Below, piece by piece: positions 6,100-10,994 of a stretch of 10,994 nucleotides of DNA. The translations under genes and the position numbers were made by a program. Each line of letters opens with the position of its first letter. The first letter of the stretch is position 1. This DNA comes from Actinomycetota bacterium (GTDB taxonomy: Bacteria; Actinomycetota; Actinomycetes; Nanopelagicales; Nanopelagicaceae), in contig WLHG01000018.1 of NCBI GenBank assembly GCA_009702845.1, forward strand, positions 1-10,994, written 5' to 3'. A model generated the notes under the pieces. It searched no databases, was not told where the DNA came from, and saw only the letters and a program-made list of their open reading frames with translations.

Positions 6100-6915
6100 T
6101 CAATTCTCTAATTTCGCGATAAGTTGCAACAAATTTTGATGCAAAATCATGTTTGTATCAATCTGCCCCAAGAACTCCAATGTGAAAAAATGCTCGAAAG
6201 TCTGGGCGAAGGTGACAGTTGCAAGTGCTGGGGTAAAGTCTGAGCCCCAGATTAAGCGAGTTCGATCGAAGTTATCGACTATGTAATGTAGATAGTTCAC
6301 AAGGGATGGATATGGGTATGCAGGATCCTTTTGCTCAAGTGCATAAAAGCCGCTCAATTTAAGATATACATTCGTATAACTATGAAGTCTGCAGATGGTG
6401 CTTAGTTCTATTGAAATATCATCATTTGTGAGATGGTCTGCGTCGACTCTTGGTAATCCAAGGTGGGAGATCAGGAGTGTCAATTGAGGCCACTTACTCA
6501 TCACGTCTAGCCAGAGATCCCAAAAGTGGGCTCTTGAATTAACGCTGATCATCCATTTATTTTCTACAAGCCATACCCAAACGGAGTCTTCTACGGCGCT
6601 TAGGTCGGCCGCATCTTGCTCTGAAAAAATATATAGGGTGATTCCTTCAAATCCTAATTTAAGCAAATTATCTAATTCTGATACTTGAAGGTTGCTGGGC
6701 TTGAAAAATGCTAGCGGGTGAATCCATGGTCTGGTCTGTGCCAGGGATGAGATGTAAGCGTTATTTCCTAAAGCCCAACTTTCTCCCTCGTAGCCAACCA
6801 CTAAGGAGCATTTTATCGTATGTTGCTTTATCAAATCCTCATAAAGAGAAATTTCATTTTCTCCAGAATTCTTGTAGCCATTTTCAAAAAGATGAATATG
6901 GCCGTCAGCTAGCAT
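6100..6915 (-). CDS. Amidohydrolase-2 family protein, LigI/lactonase-like variant site
   Basis: A 271-residue TIM-barrel hydrolase of the amidohydrolase-2 group and the last gene of the minus operon. The beta-1 HxH (GHIHLF, H6 and H8), beta-6 His (LISHLGLP, H151) and beta-8 Asp (IWGSDFTPA, D226) are present. The beta-5 strand reads MISVNSRAH, with no histidine at the expected point (Asn126 instead; H130 is too far along), and the GIKLG lysine motif is replaced by GITLYIF. That pattern resembles COG3618-type lactonases such as LigI, which can work without metal, more than the metal-complete amidohydrolase on the other strand. The start ATG 6915 lies inside the upstream aminotransferase gene (11-base overlap) with no good SD, so translation should be coupled; no later start would keep the HxH motif. 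Lactone or ring hydrolysis is the best guess, but the substrate is unknown. Confidence 0.85.
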   Translation of the reverse strand: MLADGHIHLFENGYKNSGENEISLYEDLIKQHTIKCSLVVGYEGESWALGNNAYISSLAQTRPWIHPLAFFKPSNLQVSELDNLLKLGFEGITLYIFSEQDAADLSAVEDSVWVWLVENKWMISVNSRAHFWDLWLDVMSKWPQLTLLISHLGLPRVDADHLTNDDISIELSTICRLHSYTNVYLKLSGFYALEQKDPAYPYPSLVNYLHYIVDNFDRTRLIWGSDFTPALATVTFAQTFEHFFTLEFLGQIDTNMILHQNLLQLIAKLEN

Positions 6916-8041
6916 GGAGGAGCAAGGCTTTCTTTAATGTTTCGAGGAAAATTACTACATCGTCTTGATTGTTATATCCATGAATTGAAGCGCGAATTCG
7001 ACCTGCATGTGACATCACGTGTACGCCTTCAGAGTGTAAGTATTGATTTATCTCTTCAAATTTTGGGTGTTTAAATGCGACAATTCCTGAAAGAAGTCTA
7101 GGTGAAATTGACCCTAACATTTCAACTGGTAATTCTGCTAATCCTTCAAGACACATAGTCACAAGCTTCTTGGCATGATCGTCAATTGCACCTACGCCGA
7201 TGCTGTCTATGTAACCCAAACCGGCATTGATTGCATAGATGGCTGCATAATTGGGCATACCGACCATGAAACTTGCCGCACCCTTCTTGCTAATCAGTTT
7301 CTCAAAACGTGATTCATCAAATGCATTTTCGAGGTTAAACCAACCTCCAGCAGTTACATTCCATTCATCGGCCCGCTCAGGAGATACTCCGACTAGACCT
7401 CCTCCATGTGAAGCTAGTATCCACTTGTGTGTGGCACTAACTATTAGATCTGCCTTCTTCACATCAAGTGGAATTCTTCCAAGTGCCTGAGTCACATCAA
7501 CTGCCAGCATTGCACCTGAGTGACGTCGAACTATCTGTGAAACCTCATCTACATCAAGGCGAAAACCGTTGTAAAAACTGACCGAGGAGATATTAACTAA
7601 TCTTGTCTTTGGGGTCAGTAGTTTTTCTAAATCTTTAAGATCAAGCACGCCGTCCTTGCTTCTCCAAACTTTTACTTTTGCCTTAGAAGACTCTGTCATG
7701 GCGGGAGTAGCTCCAGAAGGAAAATCGAGATCGTTAACAACCACCTCGTCACCATCTTTAAGGTGAAGTGCCGCATAGGCTAAGTTGTAAGCCTCTGATG
7801 CCGAGGAGCAAATTCCAATCTGATCACTATTTAAATTAAAGAATTTAGCAGTCATTGATTTAGCCTGAACCCATTGCTCTTGGTGGGGTAGCCGGCCATC
7901 CATACCTATTATTTTGTCTTGTGCGTATTGATTGAGAGCAGCAATTACACTTGCGGGTGGAATCCCTTCGGCTGCAGTGTTGAGATATACACGGTCTTTA
8001 AGTGAAGGAAAATCCTTGAGGCGGCTTTCAGGACTTAGCAT
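6905..8041 (-). CDS. Class V aminotransferase-fold PLP-dependent enzyme
   Basis: A 378-residue cytosolic PLP enzyme of the class V aminotransferase/cysteine desulfurase/isopenicillin-N-epimerase-like group. The N-terminus has YLNTAAEG; the pyridine-nitrogen Asp182 and Gln185 (AVDVTQALG) and the PLP lysine K206 with preceding His (SATHKW) are present. A C-terminal Arg near 348-350 (GRIRASIHGYN) fits substrate carboxylate binding. The conserved active-site cysteine loop of SufS/CsdA desulfurases is absent: that region reads GVHVMSHAGRIRAS. Desulfurase activity is therefore unlikely, and transamination, epimerisation or elimination on an amino acid is more likely. The start ATG 8041 shares one base with the preceding stop (TAATG) and has GAAGGAG just upstream. 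In context it may remove or move the amino group of a compound released by the M20 enzyme of the same operon. Confidence 0.91.
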   Translation of the reverse strand: MLSPESRLKDFPSLKDRVYLNTAAEGIPPASVIAALNQYAQDKIIGMDGRLPHQEQWVQAKSMTAKFFNLNSDQIGICSSASEAYNLAYAALHLKDGDEVVVNDLDFPSGATPAMTESSKAKVKVWRSKDGVLDLKDLEKLLTPKTRLVNISSVSFYNGFRLDVDEVSQIVRRHSGAMLAVDVTQALGRIPLDVKKADLIVSATHKWILASHGGGLVGVSPERADEWNVTAGGWFNLENAFDESRFEKLISKKGAASFMVGMPNYAAIYAINAGLGYIDSIGVGAIDDHAKKLVTMCLEGLAELPVEMLGSISPRLLSGIVAFKHPKFEEINQYLHSEGVHVMSHAGRIRASIHGYNNQDDVVIFLETLKKALLLHAS

Positions 8042-9048
8042 TATTTAGCTCCTTCGTCTTGTGTGAGTGAAATAAAATTACCAATCCAACCTTGAATCTG
8101 ACAGGCATCTTGATATCTAGCTCCAACTGGAACGCTCGCAGCACCTGCGATCAAGAGTAAGAAATGCTCTAACTCACTTCTCAGTGCATCGTCAAAGAAG
8201 TTGGTGGCACCGATGCGCATCGGTGGATCTACATTCACTTGATGGATCTGGCCCTTAGATGCTATCTGGATGACACCACTTTCGTATAAAAGACGCATAT
8301 GCCATGACTCGCCTGCAACAGTGAGTTCATCAATGTTTCCATCACCTGGAATATCATCCGGAATCAAATAGTTCGCCACCAATGAAGCGTACGTGTTATC
8401 GGACCATCCAAGTTGAGCTTGAGCTAGGTCTACGCCACCTTGATCATGTATGCGCTGTTGGGCAGAAAATCTCGTTGGCTCCTGTGCCTGAACTAAACTA
8501 TGAACTGTATAGAGATCGTGGACCATAATGAAGGCAAATGGAGACTCACCCGGATAGCGAGTGCGGTGATTGGCGCTACGTTGGCGCGAGCAATTTATGG
8601 CGGCAATTTTACCGAGTTTGGTGGCCTCACTCTTCATAGCCTGGAACTCTTTATTCCAGAGAAGGATGTGACCCATCATCAAATTGGAGGAATCGGACTT
8701 AACTAGCGCCCGCAACTTTTCGGCTTCAACCAACGACGATGCAATTGGTTTTTCTAGAAGAACGGTGTAACCATTTTCTAGAAGTAGCTTAGTAATCTCA
8801 ATATGAGTACTCGTGCTTGAGGTTACGATCCAACCATCGACCTTCACATGCTGAAGCGCACTCTCTACATCATCATAAAAAGCTACATCTTGTCCAACAA
8901 AGAAATCCTCTGCTTTTTTGCGATTGAGTGGAGCTGGCTCGATAATTACAGCAACAACAGCATTTTCTAAGTAGCCAATCTGTTCGGCATGCATTGTCCC
9001 CATGCCGCCAAAGCCGATTATCCCTATTCGTAATGCGCTCTCGTTCAT
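8041..9048 (-). CDS. Gfo/Idh/MocA family oxidoreductase
   Basis: A 335-residue NAD(P)-dependent dehydrogenase of the glucose-fructose oxidoreductase/inositol dehydrogenase/MocA family. The N-terminal Rossmann motif GFGGMG is at 12-17 (the first residues give a cytosolic start), and Glu37 at the end of beta-2 suggests NAD(H). The family EKP motif is at 99-101 (VLLEKP), with K100 as the usual catalytic lysine. A later MVHDLYTVHSL stretch supplies the Asp and His expected in the catalytic centre of the C-terminal domain. Members oxidise sugars, inositols or cyclic polyols, reduce imines, or act on pyrroline-like rings. The start ATG 9048 overlaps the M20 stop by four bases (ATGA) without a strong SD, which implies translational coupling. 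The precise substrate is not inferable from sequence. Confidence 0.92.
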   Translation of the reverse strand: MNESALRIGIIGFGGMGTMHAEQIGYLENAVVAVIIEPAPLNRKKAEDFFVGQDVAFYDDVESALQHVKVDGWIVTSSTSTHIEITKLLLENGYTVLLEKPIASSLVEAEKLRALVKSDSSNLMMGHILLWNKEFQAMKSEATKLGKIAAINCSRQRSANHRTRYPGESPFAFIMVHDLYTVHSLVQAQEPTRFSAQQRIHDQGGVDLAQAQLGWSDNTYASLVANYLIPDDIPGDGNIDELTVAGESWHMRLLYESGVIQIASKGQIHQVNVDPPMRIGATNFFDDALRSELEHFLLLIAGAASVPVGARYQDACQIQGWIGNFISLTQDEGAK

Positions 9049-10223
9049 ATAAAGTTGTATCCCATGATTTGCTTATAGATCAATACGGATTTATCTAACT
9101 CTGCAATTTCAAGCCATTCATCTTTGGTATGAGCCTGATTTATACTACCTGGACCAATTACTACTGCTGGGATTCCAGCTATTGAGTAGGTAGATGCATC
9201 TGTTCCATAGCCAGCACCAGATTGTTCACTCGAAAGCCCCATACCAATCAGAATTTGGGATATTTGCATTGCAAACCCATGATTAACGATTGGGTCGAGT
9301 GGGTAATCGATAAATGGTGTCGAAGTTCCGATAAGTATTGTTGGGTCCCGTAGCGAAATTGAGTCAAGGACTGCTTTCATATCTTTTAGAACCTGCTCGC
9401 TATCTTCCCCTGGCAAGGTACGTCGATCAATTTCAATCTCACAAAAATTCGGAATAATATTTACGGCTGTTCCTCCGGAGATTGTATTAACTGAGCACGC
9501 AGCTTGGCCGGTCAAAGGATGAGTTAAAGAGATTTTTGAGCAATATTCTTTTTCAAATTCGAGAATCAATTTGGACATTGCAGAAATGGCACTTTGGCCA
9601 TTTGAAGGATTAGATGAATGTGCAGCGACGCCCTGTGTACTTACTTTCCATCGGATAACACCATTGTGGGCCACTACTGGCTGACATAATGTCGGCTCTC
9701 CGACGATTACTCCGGTTGGCGTCCAATCAAGATGCTCTAGCTGAGTTTGGACAAATGCTGTGGTGCCAGTTTTTGTCGCCTCTTCATCGGTTACAAATAA
9801 GACTGCGATGTTATTGGCACATGTGGAAAGCTCCATATATTCTTTAAGGGCCCATAACATTCCAGCCCCGCTACCTTTTGTGTCGCACGCTCCTCTGCCG
9901 TAAATTACTCCATCTTTTATTAGGCCCTGGAAGGGATTTACTGTCATGCCATCGACACTGACGGTGTCGGCATGTGATTCAAAAACTAGCCACTGGGCTG
10001 TTTTTGAAACCTCGTAGGTTATGAGCAAGTTATAGCTAGCAGCAAGGGCACTTGCAGGAATGGGTAATCGGCTTGTCTCTAGCCCCCATCCCTTTGCAAT
10101 TTCTTCGAGGTACTCCATCATTGTTCGTTCGGGAAAATCTACGCCAGATGTGTATTCGTTCACCGTATCAAATGAGATCATCTTTGCGAGTAAATCTAAG
10201 ACGTCGTTAGGCCCAGATGTCAT
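9045..10223 (-). CDS. M20 family metallopeptidase / deacylase (ArgE/DapE/CPG2 group)
   Basis: A 392-residue two-zinc hydrolase that cleaves an amide bond near a free carboxylate, as in N-acyl-amino acid deacylases, dipeptidases and carboxypeptidase G2. The zinc set is complete from ATG 10223: H84-x-D86 (ESHADT), bridging D114 (GACDTKG), general base E147 with ligand E148 (TDEEAT), E176 (VGEPT) and H365 (NQAHTKDEW). The lid/dimerisation domain includes AHSS near 201-204 and the INxI-like NTISGGTAVNIIP stretch. There is no signal peptide, so it acts on an imported substrate. ATG 10223 overlaps the preceding stop as TAATG and sits seven bases behind an excellent extended SD. The in-frame ATG at 10238 would place that SD inside the gene and add five residues. 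The next gene overlaps by four bases. In this operon it probably releases an amino compound from an acylated or peptide-like substrate. Confidence 0.93.
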   Translation of the reverse strand: MTSGPNDVLDLLAKMISFDTVNEYTSGVDFPERTMMEYLEEIAKGWGLETSRLPIPASALAASYNLLITYEVSKTAQWLVFESHADTVSVDGMTVNPFQGLIKDGVIYGRGACDTKGSGAGMLWALKEYMELSTCANNIAVLFVTDEEATKTGTTAFVQTQLEHLDWTPTGVIVGEPTLCQPVVAHNGVIRWKVSTQGVAAHSSNPSNGQSAISAMSKLILEFEKEYCSKISLTHPLTGQAACSVNTISGGTAVNIIPNFCEIEIDRRTLPGEDSEQVLKDMKAVLDSISLRDPTILIGTSTPFIDYPLDPIVNHGFAMQISQILIGMGLSSEQSGAGYGTDASTYSIAGIPAVVIGPGSINQAHTKDEWLEIAELDKSVLIYKQIMGYNFI

Positions 10224-10975
10224 TAGATCACCACCCATTTACTGTAACTGGCACAGTCCATCTCAAATTCAATCTCTTTTACAGGGGGAGTTGTGAGCCA
10301 CGTTGAGTACCCATGTCTAGAGACAGAAGGTAGTTTCTTTTCAATTTTCTCGGTTAGACCTGAAATTTCGTGAGCCGTGTAAACATTTACGGTAGTAGGG
10401 CTTCCCCCTGATGCCCCTAGAGCATGAAGCCTTTCAAGCATTATGTTTAGTACGCACTCAACCTTTAAAGATAAGCCCTTTTGACTCAAATCTCCCCGAG
10501 CAACGATGTTTTCAGCTCCTAATTCGCCATCGACCTCACCAGCTCCTGCGACAACAAAATCACTTCCACTGTGCCCCTGAGTTGGAGTAACTATAAATGC
10601 AACTGCAATTGATGGCGCAGATGGCTGGTTGTGAATTGGAATCACATTCGTGCGCGAAATTGGATTGACCCCATCGATGATCAAGCTTCGATCAATAAGT
10701 AATTTACGATACTCGTTGTTGAATTGTGCAAATCCTTCAAAGGTAAATGCACCTGGTGATCGAAGTTGTAATCCCGCTAATGCGGTGGCAGGAAGTCTTC
10801 GTTTATTAATCTCTGCGTCAATCCTCTCAAAGGCGATTGAAAGTGTTGGACAATCGAGTAAACGCAGGGCAGTGATTTCATAGCCATCGGATGCTGCAAA
10901 GCCCGCCGAATATGCAGTGATCGCAGGCAAAAATCTATAACTACCGCTTGGATGCAACACTGCGCTAGGTGTCAC
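10223..10975 (-). CDS. RidA-fold deaminase, CnbZ (2-amino-5-chloromuconate deaminase)-like
   Basis: A 250-residue protein of the RidA/YER057c-like superfamily. The whole-length pattern matches what I know of proteins annotated as 2-amino-5-chloromuconate deaminase CnbZ: SYRFLPAITAYSAGFAA at the N-terminus, LRSP at 71-74, DGVNPISRTNV at 101-111, VVAGAGE at 141-147, YTAHEI at 199-204 and EFEMDC near the end. CnbZ hydrolyses the enamine/imine of 2-aminomuconate-type ring-cleavage products and releases ammonia. Here, by family, hydrolysis of an enamine or imine intermediate in the cytosol is likely, but chloroaromatic degradation is not implied, because no ring-cleaving dioxygenase is visible. 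GTG at 10975 is the start; AAGGAGAG lies four bases upstream (10979-10986 on the minus strand). It is the first visible gene of the operon, and the next gene overlaps its stop. Confidence 0.82.
   Translation of the reverse strand: MTPSAVLHPSGSYRFLPAITAYSAGFAASDGYEITALRLLDCPTLSIAFERIDAEINKRRLPATALAGLQLRSPGAFTFEGFAQFNNEYRKLLIDRSLIIDGVNPISRTNVIPIHNQPSAPSIAVAFIVTPTQGHSGSDFVVAGAGEVDGELGAENIVARGDLSQKGLSLKVECVLNIMLERLHALGASGGSPTTVNVYTAHEISGLTEKIEKKLPSVSRHGYSTWLTTPPVKEIEFEMDCASYSKWVVI
10226..10235 (-). promoter_or_regulatory. Extended Shine-Dalgarno that decides the M20 start
   Basis: On the minus strand GGTGGTGATC matches the 16S-complementary sequence GGAGGTGATC at nine of ten bases. It ends directly before the TAATG stop/start overlap at 10225-10221. 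This favours ATG 10223 over the in-frame ATG 10238, which overlaps the site. Confidence 0.6.
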
Positions 10976-10978
10976 GTT

Positions 10979-10986
10979 CTCTCCTT
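10979..10986 (-). promoter_or_regulatory. Shine-Dalgarno of the CnbZ-like gene (supports GTG start)
   Basis: On the minus strand AAGGAGAG is followed by AAC and then GTG at 10975-10973, an ideal arrangement that supports GTG as the start. Only eight more bases remain to the window edge, so no promoter can be judged, and an upstream cistron cannot be excluded. Confidence 0.65.
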
Positions 10987-10994
10987 ATTACTTA

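Noticed and set aside
6073..6105. Possible bidirectional terminator between the convergent operons (AATTGA at 6076-6081 and TCAATT at 6100-6105)
   Set aside because: The stem is only six AT-rich pairs with an 18-base loop and no clear T run on either side, so it is too weak to call.
5903..6139. Plus-strand 78-codon frame running past the second SDR stop
   Set aside because: It overlaps the SDR gene in another frame, lacks an SD and has no protein-like motifs.
6905..8041. Class V enzyme as a cysteine desulfurase (SufS/CsdA)
   Set aside because: The active-site cysteine loop is replaced by a cysteine-free stretch, and no Fe-S assembly genes are nearby.

Overview
The window holds the meeting ends of two operons that converge near position 6085. 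It is almost fully coding: no gap exceeds about 80 bases, and I see no rRNA, tRNA, transposase, integrase or CRISPR repeats. GC content looks mid-40s by eye (not computed). The mix of compact 1 to 16 base overlaps, strong extended Shine-Dalgarno (SD) sites and streamlined spacing points to a small-genome free-living heterotrophic bacterium. A freshwater/marine actinobacterium of the Nanopelagicales type would fit, but this is a low-confidence impression, since no marker gene is present.

Plus strand (1-6072): the end of a dipeptide/oligopeptide-type ABC transporter ATPase, then its partner ATPase, an SDR dehydrogenase, a DapA/N-acetylneuraminate-lyase family aldolase or dehydratase, a zinc-type alcohol dehydrogenase, an amidohydrolase-2 family hydrolase and a second SDR. 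Gene order and spacing suggest one transcript that links uptake directly to catabolism. Two gaps (2195-2240 and 4292-4372) are each spanned by a very short open frame that starts in an ATGA overlap with the upstream stop and ends at the next start.

Minus strand (10975 down to 6100): an RidA-fold deaminase of the 2-amino-5-chloromuconate deaminase (CnbZ) type, an M20 metallopeptidase/deacylase, a Gfo/Idh/MocA oxidoreductase, a class V PLP-dependent aminotransferase-fold enzyme and a second amidohydrolase-2 protein. All neighbours overlap (TAATG, ATGA, TAATG, then 11 bases), so this is a tightly coupled operon. Its first gene has a good SD near the right edge; its promoter lies outside the window.

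Taken together the genes look like an uncharacterised catabolic locus for a small nitrogen-containing organic compound. An Opp/Dpp-type importer brings in a peptide-like, acylated or otherwise polar molecule. The M20 enzyme could remove an amide-linked group. The PLP enzyme and the RidA-like deaminase could remove nitrogen. The two amidohydrolases could open lactone or ring intermediates or decarboxylate them. The aldolase-family enzyme could split the carbon chain, and the four oxidoreductases could handle alcohol, aldehyde and keto intermediates. This pathway is inference from gene families; the substrate cannot be read from the sequence. No regulator is visible in the window.
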